DNA of 64,000 nucleotides from Deltaproteobacteria bacterium (GTDB lineage: Bacteria > Myxococcota_A > Polyangia > Haliangiales > SHYZ01): contig JACQUZ010000166.1 in assembly GCA_016210055.1 (NCBI GenBank), forward strand, positions 55,283 to 119,282, given 5' to 3'. The notes below the pieces were generated by a model that was given only the letters and a program-made list of their open reading frames with translations, searched no databases and had not been told where the DNA came from. Every line of letters begins with the position of its first letter. Within the stretch, counting starts at the first letter, position 1. Positions 24,409-33,293 of the stretch are shown here, one piece after another. The translations under genes and the position numbers were made by a program.

Positions 24409-25370
24409 TCGGCCTCGTCGCGCGGAACATCGCGCGGCCTGGCCTGGGCGATTGCCCGATTCAGCCGCTCCTGGAAGTCCCTAGCAGAGTAGTGGCCACG
24501 AAGCTTGAGTAGCTGGTTGCGGGCGGCGACTTCGATGATGGAGGTCATGTTGCGGCCTGGCCTCACGGGTACCCGAATATGCGGGATGTTCACCTCGAGA
24601 ATAGAGTAATGCAAGTCCTCTGTCCCAAGCCGGTCGTACTCCTCGTCCTCCCGCCACTCCACCAGCTCGACGACCAGCTCAATCTTCTTGGTGTCGCGCA
24701 CCGCCGAGATACCGAATAGGTCCTTGATATTAATGATTCCCAGTCCCCGAATTTCCATGTGATGCTTGATGATTTCGGAGCCGGAACCGAACAACGCCCC
24801 TGGTGGCTTGCGGCGGATATCGACAATGTCGTCAGCTACCAGTCGGTGCCCGCGCATGACCAAGTCGAGCGCGGCCTCGCTCTTTCCGATTCCGCTCTTG
24901 CCGAGCAGCAAGATGCCGATCCCCAAGACATCCATGAGCACGCCATGGATCGACGAGCTAGGGGCGAGTTGCTCTTCCAGGTACTGCGTGACCCGGTCAA
25001 TGAAGACCGAGCTCATGAGGGACGAGGAAAGCAGGGCGACTTCTTTCTCCTCGCACAGTCGCGGGAGATCCTGGGGAGCGGCAAGACTTCGCGTGATGAC
25101 GATGCAGGCGGGCTTGAGCCCGACCAGGTTCTCGAGCCCCGCCCTGCGAACGGAGTCGCTCAGGTGTTGGAGGTACCCGAGCTCCGTCGCCCCGAGAACC
25201 TGGACCCGCTCGGGGTGCACCTGCTCGGTATACCCAGTTAGGGCCAATCCTGGTTTTTGAATGCGTGGAACCGAGATGGACCGGGACAGACCTCCCCGAC
25301 CAGCCAGGAGCTTGAGCTCAAGCCCAGCCATCGAGTCCTGAAGAAGTTGCTCAACCTTCACAGAAAGCAC
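24405..25370 (-). CDS. hprK: HPr kinase/phosphorylase
   Basis: This bifunctional enzyme phosphorylates and dephosphorylates HPr on its regulatory serine. The 321-residue protein has an N-terminal DRTGG-like domain (1-130) and a kinase domain with P-loop G-K-S-G-I-G-K-S at 157-164. The HprK signature E-I-R-G-L-G-I-I-N-I follows. The matching serine is present in the HPr of this cluster. The GTG at 25370 begins a reading frame that starts 107 bp after the ptsN stop and is four bases into rapZ at its end. It is part of a co-oriented regulatory block. Confidence 0.95.
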   Translation of the reverse strand: MLSVKVEQLLQDSMAGLELKLLAGRGGLSRSISVPRIQKPGLALTGYTEQVHPERVQVLGATELGYLQHLSDSVRRAGLENLVGLKPACIVITRSLAAPQDLPRLCEEKEVALLSSSLMSSVFIDRVTQYLEEQLAPSSSIHGVLMDVLGIGILLLGKSGIGKSEAALDLVMRGHRLVADDIVDIRRKPPGALFGSGSEIIKHHMEIRGLGIINIKDLFGISAVRDTKKIELVVELVEWREDEEYDRLGTEDLHYSILEVNIPHIRVPVRPGRNMTSIIEVAARNQLLKLRGHYSARDFQERLNRAIAQARPRDVPRDEAE

Positions 25371-25477
25371 GATCTCCTCAGTTCGGGAACCTCGTCCTGG
25401 AGCATAGCGCCTTCTTTGACGTTATTCGAGCCTCGGCGCTCCTCGTGACCCTCATCGGTGCTTCCCGGCCAAGACGC

Positions 25478-25939
25478 TCAGTACTTCGCGTCCTCGTCGG
25501 CGATGATCTCGTAGATCTCGTGGGCGCTGTTCGCTGTCAAGAGGCGGGATCGGAACTCGCCATCCTTGAAGAGGCGGCTGATACGTGCCAGAGCCTTGAG
25601 GTGCACTCCGGTGGAGTTCTCGGGAGCCACGAGGACAAAGAAAAGATGCGTGGGTCGGCCATCCATCGAGTCGAAATCGACACCTTCCCGTGCACGGCCC
25701 ACACAAGCCACGAGCCGTCCCACCGCGTCCAGCTTCCCGTGGGGAATGGCGATCCCTTCCCCGATGGCTGTGGAGGCGAGGCGCTCTCGTTCGATGAGAA
25801 CCTTAACGAGCTCCTCCTTGACTACCCCTTCATGCCGTTCGGCCAAGCGGCTGGCGAGCTCTTCGAGCACATCGAGCTTATCGCTCGCTCGAAGATCGGG
25901 GACTATCAAGTCCTCGCGGATGAAATCGATGATCTTCAT
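25478..25939 (-). CDS. ptsN: PTS EIIA-Ntr
   Basis: The 153-residue EIIA of the fructose/mannitol fold has phosphohistidine His67 in A-I-P-H-G-K. EIIA-Ntr usually regulates potassium transport, nitrogen metabolism or stress responses, not sugar uptake. The ATG at 25939 is preferred over the TTG four codons upstream. The gene sits between hpf (92 bp upstream) and hprK, in the rpoN-hpf-ptsN order seen in many proteobacteria. With the EIIA-Man protein it gives the relay two possible outputs. Confidence 0.92.
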   Translation of the reverse strand: MKIIDFIREDLIVPDLRASDKLDVLEELASRLAERHEGVVKEELVKVLIERERLASTAIGEGIAIPHGKLDAVGRLVACVGRAREGVDFDSMDGRPTHLFFVLVAPENSTGVHLKALARISRLFKDGEFRSRLLTANSAHEIYEIIADEDAKY

Positions 25940-26031
25940 CGGTAAAGACAACGCGCCCGGACACTACCACATCGTCGACACCCGGGCGTGCCTTTCAGAA
26001 ACGCAAGCCCTTTTCGCCACTCCTCCCATTC

Positions 26032-26652
26032 CTAGCCGTCCAAATCTTTCGCGGGTGGGCCTGTTTCGATAAGCCCGTAGCTCGAGTCCTCTCGTCGGTA
26101 TACGACGTTCACTTGCCCGGTCTGACTATCCCTGAAGACGAAGAAGTTGTTCTCGAGCAGGTTCATTTGCATGATGGCTTCGTCCACGGTCATTGGGCGT
26201 GCCAGGAACTGCATGGACTTGACCACCACGGGCTTCTTCTCGAGTGGGCGAACACCTTCATCGGCACCGGCGGGTGTCGTTCCTGGCTGCGACGGCCTCT
26301 CCAGGGCCTCCTCGAGGACGTGGTACGCAATGGGAATCTCGGAGAGGTCGGCACGCGCCTTGTGATGGCGAATCTTCTCCTTGTACCGCCTCACCTGGCG
26401 CTCAATCTTCGCCATCACGAGGTCGATTGAGGAGTACATGTCTTCCGTGATTTCTCGTCCCTTAATCAGCAGGCCATTGTGGAGCTGGATGTTGACATCG
26501 GCTACGTGCTGATACCCACGCTCTGTCGAAAGAACCACGTGCGCCATGATCGGATCGGGAAAGTACTTCTTGATTCGCTCAACTTTCTCGCGAGCGTACT
26601 CCTTGACAGCATCCGACGTCTCGATATGTCGAAAAGTTACGGAGAACTGCAT
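26032..26652 (-). CDS. hpf: Long-form ribosome hibernation promoting factor
   Basis: This protein promotes 100S ribosome dimers in stationary phase. The ATG at 26652 has a clear GGAGA and gives 206 residues. An N-terminal RaiA/S30AE domain (1-100; V-T-F-R-H start, V-R-R-Y-K-E-K-I-R end) is joined to a C-terminal domain with M-T-V-D-E-A-I and N-F-F-V-F-R, the extension that distinguishes the long dimerising form. It follows rpoN by 76 bp on the same strand. Confidence 0.95.
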   Translation of the reverse strand: MQFSVTFRHIETSDAVKEYAREKVERIKKYFPDPIMAHVVLSTERGYQHVADVNIQLHNGLLIKGREITEDMYSSIDLVMAKIERQVRRYKEKIRHHKARADLSEIPIAYHVLEEALERPSQPGTTPAGADEGVRPLEKKPVVVKSMQFLARPMTVDEAIMQMNLLENNFFVFRDSQTGQVNVVYRREDSSYGLIETGPPAKDLDG

Positions 26653-26728
26653 GCAGAAGTCTCCTGTCTCAAGGGGTCGTTTTCGTGCCCCGGCCTCGTG
26701 GGAATCCCTACCTGATGAAAACGCATGG

Positions 26729-28219
26729 CTAAAAGAGCTGCTTCCGTTTTGATGAGCTGAGGATCCCGAGCTGCTCACGATATTTTGCGACGGTTCTCCT
26801 CGCGATGTCGATATTTTGATCACGCAGGAGCTCCACGATCCTCTGATCAGAGTGGGGGTGCTTGGGATTCTCGGCCGAGATGATGTTCTTGATCTTGCTC
26901 TTGACCGCTTCCGAGGCGACCTCGTCGCCGTCCGTGCGCGAGATCCCAGAGTTGAAGAAGAATTTCAGCTCAAAAATGCCCTGCGGCGTGTGGACATACT
27001 TATTGGTCGTGACGCGCGAAATCGTTGACTCATGCATGCTGATGTCTTCTGCCACATCACGCAGGATCAACGGTTTCAAGTAGGCGATCCCCTTGTCGAA
27101 AAAGTCACGTTGGAACTTGATGATCGACTCGGTCACCTTGACGATGGTCCGTTGGCGCTGCTGAATCGAGCGGATCAGCCATTGTGCCGACCGAAGCTTG
27201 TCCTGAATGTACTCGCGTGCCTGGGGCGACCCGGATAGCGCGGTCCGATAAAAGGACGATATTTTCAGCTTTGGCAAGCCGTCGTCATTCGGCACCACGA
27301 AGTACTTGTCGCCCACCTTATGGATGTACACGTCAGGCGTTATGTAATGGGGTTCATCTGTCGTGTACACGCGGCCCGGCCGAGGATCGAGCTCCATGAT
27401 GACCTTGGCGGCCTCATAAATTTCCTCGAGCGGCTGTTTCAAGTCGCGAGCGATGGCTTGGTAGTTCTTCTTCTCGAGGTTGGGCAGGTGGTGCTGGATC
27501 ATGGAGATGACCAGCTCGTCGTCAGCGCCCACATGCTCCGCCTGGATAAGCAGGCACTCCTCGAGTGAACGAGCGGCTACCCCAACTGGATCAAACTGCT
27601 GAATTCGCTTGAAAACTCGCTCCGCGACCTCAAATGGAACCCGTGCGTCGGCTGCTATCTCGTCGAGCGGCGGATCTTTAAGGTACCCGTCCGTATCGAG
27701 GTTGCCGATAATCATCATGCCGATGGACTGCTCCTCTTCTGTAAACGGAGCCAGCTTGAGCTGCCAAGCAAGGTGATCGAAGAGAGAGGTTCGCTTGGTT
27801 AGCGTCGACTCCAATGAGGGGAGCTCGTCGCCACTCGGCTTGTACGATGGCATCGGGGGCGCCATCGTGTAGTTCTCAAGGTAGTTGTCCCAGTCGATTT
27901 CCGAGACCGCGTTTCCGTCTGCCTTGATTTCGGGCTCTTTCTCGATGCGGCTCGGATCCGGCAGGGCCATCTCGGTCTCGCCGGCCGTTTCGAACTTGGC
28001 CTCACCGTCAGCAGCCGCACCGATTTCTTCCCGGTCGCGCGCCTGCTCCTGACTCGTTTCGAGCGCGTCTTCGAGGACCGGGTTCTCCATCATCTCTTCC
28101 CGGACAAGGTCGACAAGCTCCATCCGCGAAAGCTGGAGAAGCTTGATCGCCTGTTGCAGCTGTGGGGTCATCACGAGCTGCTGGCTGAGCTTCAGATGCT
28201 GTTTGATCTCAATTGACAT
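26729..28219 (-). CDS. rpoN: RNA polymerase sigma-54 factor
   Basis: Sigma-54 directs enhancer-dependent transcription at -24/-12 promoters. The 496-residue protein has an N-terminal activator-interacting region rich in Gln and Leu (first 50 residues), an acidic middle, the core-binding domain, a helix-turn-helix region (D-V-A-E-D-I-S-M-H-E-S-T-I-S-R) and the RpoN box A-R-R-T-V-A-K-Y-R-E near the C terminus. It heads the hpf-ptsN-hprK-rapZ block; a promoter-like pair lies about 50 bp upstream. Confidence 0.97.
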   Translation of the reverse strand: MSIEIKQHLKLSQQLVMTPQLQQAIKLLQLSRMELVDLVREEMMENPVLEDALETSQEQARDREEIGAAADGEAKFETAGETEMALPDPSRIEKEPEIKADGNAVSEIDWDNYLENYTMAPPMPSYKPSGDELPSLESTLTKRTSLFDHLAWQLKLAPFTEEEQSIGMMIIGNLDTDGYLKDPPLDEIAADARVPFEVAERVFKRIQQFDPVGVAARSLEECLLIQAEHVGADDELVISMIQHHLPNLEKKNYQAIARDLKQPLEEIYEAAKVIMELDPRPGRVYTTDEPHYITPDVYIHKVGDKYFVVPNDDGLPKLKISSFYRTALSGSPQAREYIQDKLRSAQWLIRSIQQRQRTIVKVTESIIKFQRDFFDKGIAYLKPLILRDVAEDISMHESTISRVTTNKYVHTPQGIFELKFFFNSGISRTDGDEVASEAVKSKIKNIISAENPKHPHSDQRIVELLRDQNIDIARRTVAKYREQLGILSSSKRKQLF

Positions 28220-28271
28220 GTTGGCACGATCGTTGATAGGCGCAGGCGGCGTGCTGTCGACCCATCACTAA

Positions 28272-28298
28272 ATTATCGCCCGAGATTCGCGATGTAAA
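28272..28298 (-). promoter_or_regulatory. Predicted sigma-70-type promoter for rpoN
   Basis: On the minus strand TTTACA (five of six matches to the -35 consensus) is followed after 15 bp by GATAAT (five of six to -10), about 52 bp before the rpoN start. The short spacer lowers confidence. The segment is AT-richer than its surroundings. Confidence 0.4.
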
Positions 28299-28341
28299 GG
28301 GGCATGGCGCTTGTGGCGCAAAAGTTGCAAAGCCGTCCGGC

Positions 28342-30027
28342 TCATGCCAACAGGTTGGACGCGACGCTGCTGGCGAGCGAACCATTGCTTGGCACGTTTC
28401 CGCCAGCCTGCATTGGTCGCCCCTTGGGCTGGAACTGCAGGCTGGCCTGAATGAACCGTCTGAAAAGGGGGTGAGGTGTGGTGGGTCGAGACTTGAACTC
28501 GGGATGGAACTGGCAGCCCACGAAATAAGGGTGGTCTTTCAGTTCGATCAACTCCACCAGGCGTCGGTCTGGCGAAAGGCCAGAAAGTACCAGCCCATGG
28601 TTCTGCAGCTGTTCTCGATACGCGTTGTTTACCTCCCAGCGATGGCGGTGCCGCTCGGTAATCTGGGTGGTGCTATAGGCTTGAGCGGCGTGGGTACCCT
28701 CGAGCAAGGTGCAGGGGTAGGAACCAAGACGCATTGTGGCACCTTTTTCCGTGACCCCTCGCTGGTCCGGCATGAGGTCAATGACTGGATGGGAACACGC
28801 CGGGTCAAGCTCGGAGGAAGTGGCATTCTTGAGACCGCATACATTTCGAGCGAATTCCACCACCGCGAGCTGCATCCCGAAGCAGATGCCGAAGAACGGG
28901 ATCCTGTTTTCCCGCGCGTGCCTTATGGCGCTGATCTTCCCTTCCGTTCCGCGAGCGCCAAACCCCGGAGCAACGAGGATCCCATCCACATCGCTGAGGA
29001 ACGAAGCTGGCCCATGTTTCTCGACCTCCTCGGAGTCGATGTGGCGGATGATCACCCCGCAGTCGTTGGCGATTCCACCGTGGATGAGCGCCTCGTTGAG
29101 AGACTTGTACGATTCGACGAGCTGCACGTACTTGCCTACGAAGCCGATCGTCACGGTGCGCGGCGGATTCTTCACCTTCTCGACGATCCGTTCCCACTCG
29201 GAAAGGCGCGCGGACCGCGACCAGATGTTGAGAAGCTCAGCGATCTTGTCATCTAGCCCTTCGTCATGAAGACGGAGGGGGACTTCATAGATCGTCGCAA
29301 CGTCTTGGGAGGTGAAAACCGCGTCTTCCGCCACGTTGCAGAACGAGGCGATTTTCTTTTTCATCGAGGAGTCGATCGGGCGGTCGCATCGGCAAATCAG
29401 TACCTCGGGAGAAATGCCGATCTCACGGAGCTTCTGGACTGAATGCTGAGTGGGCTTGGTCTTCAGCTCTCCCGCGGCAGCGATGTACGGCACGAGGGTG
29501 AGGTGAACTGCAATTGAGTTTTGGTGGCCGAGCTCGTGTCGCAACTGCCGGATGGCTTCGAGGAAGGGGAGCGACTCGATATCACCAACCGTGCCTCCCA
29601 CCTCGACGATGAGCACGTCGTTTTCTTCTGCACAGCGGCGGATCCGGTCCTTGATTTCGTCGGTGATATGGGGAATCACTTGAACCGTGCCGCCGAGGTA
29701 CTCCCCTCGACGTTCCTTGGCGATCACGGAGTAATAGACTTGCCCAGTCGTGAGGTTGTTGAGCCGGCTCATCCGTGTCGAGACGAACCTCTCGTAGTGG
29801 CCAAGGTCGAGGTCGGTCTCGGCACCATCCTCTGTCACGAATACCTCCCCATGCTGGAGGGGATTCATGGTCCCAGGATCGACATTGATGTAGGGGTCGA
29901 GCTTCTGGTTTGCGACTTTCAGCCCCCGATTTTCGAGGAGTGCCCCGATGGAGGCCGAGGCAAGTCCCTTGCCAAGCGACGACACTACGCCACCAGTTAC
30001 GAAGATATACTTGGTTTGCTTCGACAT
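28342..30027 (-). CDS. pyrG: CTP synthase
   Basis: This enzyme makes CTP from UTP, ATP and glutamine. The 561-residue protein starts with the synthetase signature F-V-T-G-G-V-V-S-S-L-G-K-G, and the C-terminal glutaminase domain carries its catalytic Cys in G-I-C-F-G-M-Q and H-P-E in Q-F-H-P-E-F. The family normally has G-I-C-L-G-M-Q, so Phe is a minor variant. A short Ser/Asn-rich tail follows the usual end. The ATG at 30027 is chosen over a TTG four codons earlier. A promoter-like pair lies upstream, and rpoN starts 122 bp beyond the 3' end. Confidence 0.97.
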   Translation of the reverse strand: MSKQTKYIFVTGGVVSSLGKGLASASIGALLENRGLKVANQKLDPYINVDPGTMNPLQHGEVFVTEDGAETDLDLGHYERFVSTRMSRLNNLTTGQVYYSVIAKERRGEYLGGTVQVIPHITDEIKDRIRRCAEENDVLIVEVGGTVGDIESLPFLEAIRQLRHELGHQNSIAVHLTLVPYIAAAGELKTKPTQHSVQKLREIGISPEVLICRCDRPIDSSMKKKIASFCNVAEDAVFTSQDVATIYEVPLRLHDEGLDDKIAELLNIWSRSARLSEWERIVEKVKNPPRTVTIGFVGKYVQLVESYKSLNEALIHGGIANDCGVIIRHIDSEEVEKHGPASFLSDVDGILVAPGFGARGTEGKISAIRHARENRIPFFGICFGMQLAVVEFARNVCGLKNATSSELDPACSHPVIDLMPDQRGVTEKGATMRLGSYPCTLLEGTHAAQAYSTTQITERHRHRWEVNNAYREQLQNHGLVLSGLSPDRRLVELIELKDHPYFVGCQFHPEFKSRPTTPHPLFRRFIQASLQFQPKGRPMQAGGNVPSNGSLASSVASNLLA

Positions 30028-30088
30028 GGCTCGAGGCAATTTCCTTAATGGTTTTGCCTACATGCGTAGGACTTGCACGGTCTTCGAA

Positions 30089-30117
30089 ACTCTACGTCCT
30101 GGGTCACCTCAAGTCAA
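30089..30117 (-). promoter_or_regulatory. Predicted sigma-70 promoter for pyrG
   Basis: On the minus strand TTGACT (five of six to -35) is separated by 17 bp from TAGAGT (four of six to -10). The optimal spacer and its position about 60 bp upstream of the pyrG ATG support a promoter. Confidence 0.45.
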
Positions 30118-30127
30118 TCTGAATCCC

Positions 30128-30361
30128 TCACGTGAGGTACGCGAGCACGACGGAAACCAGGAAGGCAAAGCAGCCGACCGTCAAGAAAAGCACGGCACGA
30201 TCTGGTTCAATCCTTCCTATCAGGAGCTCAGCTTCCTTCCTGACTGAGGGATTCACGGGTTCCGCGAGAAGCACGTGAACGAGCGCGCGAACTCCAGCAA
30301 AATCACCGACTTCATAAGCGCGCTGCGCGTGTGCGAGCAAATCCTCGTGCCTATCGCTCAT
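30128..30361 (-). CDS. Small C-terminally membrane-anchored protein
   Basis: This 77-residue protein is not recognised. The first 50 residues are helical, with an A-Q-R-A-Y-E-V-G-D-F pattern suggesting half a TPR-like repeat. The last 20 residues form one hydrophobic helix. Its ATG overlaps the stop of the upstream gene as ATGA, so it is a genuine coupled gene rather than chance. It is the last member of the RdgC-like trio. Confidence 0.65.
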   Translation of the reverse strand: MSDRHEDLLAHAQRAYEVGDFAGVRALVHVLLAEPVNPSVRKEAELLIGRIEPDRAVLFLTVGCFAFLVSVVLAYLT

Positions 30362-30906
30362 CCTTCGACCCTAAGGGCGTCCGCGAGCCATTTCCGGATT
30401 GCTGGAACTTCTGATCGCTGCCATGCCGGCCGCGCTCGCCGGTGGAGAAACTCACACAGGGCGACCCTGACCATTTGGTCGAGCTCCTCGAGCAGGGACA
30501 TGCGCTCGAGGAACCGATCATCGTCCTCCTCCGAAAGGAGTGCGGGGAGCTTTACGCTTTTCAGGTCAAGGGTGTCCGCCTCGAGGACACATCGCCATTC
30601 GCGATCGCCGCGCGAGATGCGTAACTCGGCCTCGCGGAGGCTGCGGCCAGCGCCCAGAGCGGCTCGTGTCTCCACGCCGTAGGCAGCAGTGCCCCCCTTG
30701 AGCGCAGCGTCGGTGACATCTCCGGCGAGTGCCTTGAGCCGGACACGGCCGCAAAATGCCACGGCGAATGCTTCATCCCCTTTCCCGAAGGTATCTTCGC
30801 CCTGATCGACGTGGAACAGGAGCCACGTGAGGAACTCGCGGCCAAGGTACGCGAGGTCTTGGAGCGACTCACCCGAATCACGGCCTGCCATGAGAGCTTC
30901 AGGCAT
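30358..30906 (-). CDS. Conserved protein co-encoded with the RdgC-like gene
   Basis: The 182-residue protein is not assigned to a named family. It has an early L-G-R-E-F-L-T-W-L-L-F segment, an E-A-E-L-R-I-S-R-G-D-R-E-W motif, and a charged D-D-R-F-L-E-R helix near the C terminus. It looks soluble. I recall similar proteins beside RdgC genes in myxobacteria, but this was not checked. The ATG at 30906 overlaps the RdgC-like stop by eight bases; an ATG at 30891 is the alternative. Its end overlaps the small membrane protein start. Confidence 0.7.
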   Translation of the reverse strand: MPEALMAGRDSGESLQDLAYLGREFLTWLLFHVDQGEDTFGKGDEAFAVAFCGRVRLKALAGDVTDAALKGGTAAYGVETRAALGAGRSLREAELRISRGDREWRCVLEADTLDLKSVKLPALLSEEDDDRFLERMSLLEELDQMVRVALCEFLHRRARPAWQRSEVPAIRKWLADALRVEG

Positions 30907-31531
30907 CCGAATCCTCCGTTGTCGTGCTTCGCCCAGGGAATCCGGGGAAGCCAATGATCATCTCTGGAGTAGGCGCCAGCGTTGGAGATAAGAGACCGTG
31001 TTCCTTCGCGACTTGGCCCGGGCCGCAGGGGACAAGCTCGAGGCCAAACGATTTCTTGAACAAATCGATCATGAGCTCGTTGGGTCCCTTGGAATGCGAG
31101 AAGAACAGCACGCGCCCCGTATCCAGCTGCCAGGTCATGTCGTAACTGCGCGTGACCGGGAAGGCCTGCCCACGAAGCTTTCGGACGACCTCCTTCTTGC
31201 ACGCGTCCTTTTCGGACTTGCTCGGCTTTCGTCCAAGGGCCGATAGCCTCTCGTCCACCATCCGCCTGACGATCGCCGAAGGAGGCCTAAGTGTATCAAT
31301 TCGAAGGCATGCGGCGAGCGCGTCTCCAAAAAACATCTTGTCGCTGGAGAGGTCCAGATCATGCGGATCCTCGACCGTGGCCCAACCGTGGCTGCGCTCG
31401 ATCTCTCCTTTGGGGTCTATGACGACATGGACGTGGGCGCGCGCTCCCTTGATGAGGCGTGATTTCTCACGGGGCGCTTCACCCCGCACGAGATAGCGGC
31501 GAACGGTCACCGCTCCTTTGAGAGCTCCCAT
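30899..31531 (-). CDS. RdgC-like recombination-associated protein (short myxobacterial form)
   Basis: This 210-residue protein resembles the short RdgC family: an M-G-A-L-K-G-A start, V-R-R-Y, G-W-A-T-V-E-D-P-H-D-L-D-L, K-M-F-F-G-D-A-L and a final strand with G-L-E-L-V-P. E. coli RdgC, about 300 residues, forms DNA-encircling dimers that limit RecA. This version is about one third shorter, so its DNA role is inferred. The start M-G-A-L at 31531 was chosen over an earlier Met that precedes unrelated sequence. The trio is packed with overlaps, and its products may form a complex. Confidence 0.72.
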   Translation of the reverse strand: MGALKGAVTVRRYLVRGEAPREKSRLIKGARAHVHVVIDPKGEIERSHGWATVEDPHDLDLSSDKMFFGDALAACLRIDTLRPPSAIVRRMVDERLSALGRKPSKSEKDACKKEVVRKLRGQAFPVTRSYDMTWQLDTGRVLFFSHSKGPNELMIDLFKKSFGLELVPCGPGQVAKEHGLLSPTLAPTPEMIIGFPGFPGRSTTTEDSDA

Positions 31532-31584
31532 GGTTTTGGGTTGTAGATCGGGACTATGACAATCCGCGGGCTGGCCGGCGCGGG

Positions 31585-33162
31585 TTACCTCAAGTTCCCG
31601 AGGGAAAGCCTCCATGCCGAAAGGGTTGTGCTTGTTGACGCCTGGGTATGAGCGGGGCTTGAAGTGGAGGCGCTGCCCGTGGAAGGGCTCAATCCGGAGC
31701 TTGCGTTGGATGCCTGCAGGGTCGCGGCGATAACGGCCACGTCGAGCTCCTCGCCGCTCAGCACGTGCGGGGCAAGGAGCGTGTCTTTTTCCCGATCGAT
31801 GAATCCAGTATCAAACTCGCCTTGCAGAAAAAGCGGGTGCCTAAGGATCCGTCGGTGGAACGGGAGGTTCGTCTTGAGCGTCCCGCCGACCCGGTACTCC
31901 CCAAGCGCACGTATCATCCTCTTGAGAGCTTGGTCTCGGTCCTCTCCCCATGCGACCAGCTTGGAGATCAGAGGGTCATAAAAGACGCTAATCTCCGACC
32001 CCACCTGCACCCCCGAATCGTCGCGCACGTAGGGGCCGGACGGCACCCGGAGCGACGTTATTTTTCCCGGTGCCGGGAAGAAGCGAATGGGATCCTCCGC
32101 ATAGACCCGGCATTCGATGGCGGCACCACGCCTCCGGCCATCGGCCTGCTCTTGGGTGAGTGGGAGTGGCTTCCCTTCGGCAACGGCGATTTGCCACGCT
32201 ACCAAGTCCAGGCCGTAGACCATTTCGGTCACAGGGTGCTCGACCTGCAGGCGGGTGTTCATCTCGAGAAAGTAGTAGGAGCCATCCGCTGCCAGGAGGA
32301 ACTCAACCGTCCCGGCACCCCGATAATTCACTGCCTTTGCGGCCTTGACCGCGATCTCCCCCATGCTTGCCCGGAGCTCCGGAGTGACTGCGGGGGACGG
32401 CGACTCCTCGATGACCTTCTGGTGCCGCCTCTGGATCGAGCAGTCGCGTTCACCAAGATGGATCGTGTTGCCAAAAACGTCGCCAAATACCTGAACTTCC
32501 ACGTGCCGTGGCCTGATGATCGCTTTCTCGATGTACACAGCGTCGTCGCCAAACGCGGCCTTCGCTTCACGCTTGGCTCCGTCGTAGGCCGAGGTAAACT
32601 TTGCCTCGGACTCGACGAGCCTCATGCCCTTTCCTCCACCTCCGGCCGAAGCCTTGAGCATGACCGGAAAGCCGATTCCTCGCGCAGAGGCGAGCGCTGC
32701 GTCGACGGTGGGAAAGCCTCGTCCTTCTGGACCATTGTCCCCGGGAACCACGGGTACTCCCGCCTCCATGACGGTCGCCCGGGCGGTGGTCTTGTCTCCC
32801 ATCTTTCGCATCGCATCGGCGCTCGGTCCAATGAAGGTGATGCCAGCTGCTTGGCATGCCTCCGCAAAATCCTCGTTTTCCGAGAGAAAGCCGTATCCAG
32901 GATGCACTGCGTCAGCGCCCTGGACGCGGCAAGCGTGAATGACTTTCTCGATGTCGAGGTAGCTCTCCCGAGCAGGGGACGGGCCCAGGTGGAAGGCTCG
33001 GTCTGCAGTGCGCACGTGGACCGCGCTTCGATCAGCGTCAGAGTAGACGGCCACGGTTTCGATGCCGAGTTCTTTGCAGGTCCTCATGACCCTGACGGCG
33101 ATTTCGCCACGATTGGCCACGAGGACGCGTCGAATGCGACGCGAGGTTCCGTTGGATGGCAT
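31585..33162 (-). CDS. accC: Biotin carboxylase subunit of acyl-/acetyl-CoA carboxylase
   Basis: The enzyme carboxylates the biotin carrier using ATP and bicarbonate. The 525-residue protein has an N-terminal V-L-V-A-N-R-G-E-I-A, the ATP-grasp loop K-A-S-A-G-G-G-G-K-G-M, R-D-C-S-I-Q-R-R-H-Q-K and E-M-N-T-R-L-Q-V-E-H-P-V-T-E, all complete. The ATG at 33162 is preferred over an upstream start. The last 40 residues are Ser/Thr/Ala-rich and resemble no family tail; an alternative frame there looks more coding-like (see findings). No carrier gene is adjacent. Confidence 0.93.
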   Translation of the reverse strand: MPSNGTSRRIRRVLVANRGEIAVRVMRTCKELGIETVAVYSDADRSAVHVRTADRAFHLGPSPARESYLDIEKVIHACRVQGADAVHPGYGFLSENEDFAEACQAAGITFIGPSADAMRKMGDKTTARATVMEAGVPVVPGDNGPEGRGFPTVDAALASARGIGFPVMLKASAGGGGKGMRLVESEAKFTSAYDGAKREAKAAFGDDAVYIEKAIIRPRHVEVQVFGDVFGNTIHLGERDCSIQRRHQKVIEESPSPAVTPELRASMGEIAVKAAKAVNYRGAGTVEFLLAADGSYYFLEMNTRLQVEHPVTEMVYGLDLVAWQIAVAEGKPLPLTQEQADGRRRGAAIECRVYAEDPIRFFPAPGKITSLRVPSGPYVRDDSGVQVGSEISVFYDPLISKLVAWGEDRDQALKRMIRALGEYRVGGTLKTNLPFHRRILRHPLFLQGEFDTGFIDREKDTLLAPHVLSGEELDVAVIAATLQASNASSGLSPSTGSASTSSPAHTQASTSTTLSAWRLSLGNLR

Positions 33163-33293
33163 GGGCGAAATGTAATTGCGTCTCCCCCCTGGGGGCAATG
33201 GTGAACGTGCATTGCTTTTGTGGCGGATTCGCCCATAAAATTCCTCGAGTCCCAGCTTGCAGGGCGCTTGGTGGCGCCTAAGGCGAGGTCCGC

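Noticed and set aside
28228..28244. TGGCAC plus TTGAT resembling a sigma-54 promoter
   Set aside because: The -12 GC is GA and it points away from any nearby gene on that strand.
30358..31615. Longer N-terminal extensions for the RdgC-like gene and its companion
   Set aside because: Extra residues precede the conserved M-G-A-L start and are not protein-like in composition.
31765..33204. 479-codon open frame opposite accC
   Set aside because: Mirror frame of a clearly coding biotin carboxylase with intact motifs; the antisense protein has no recognisable domain.
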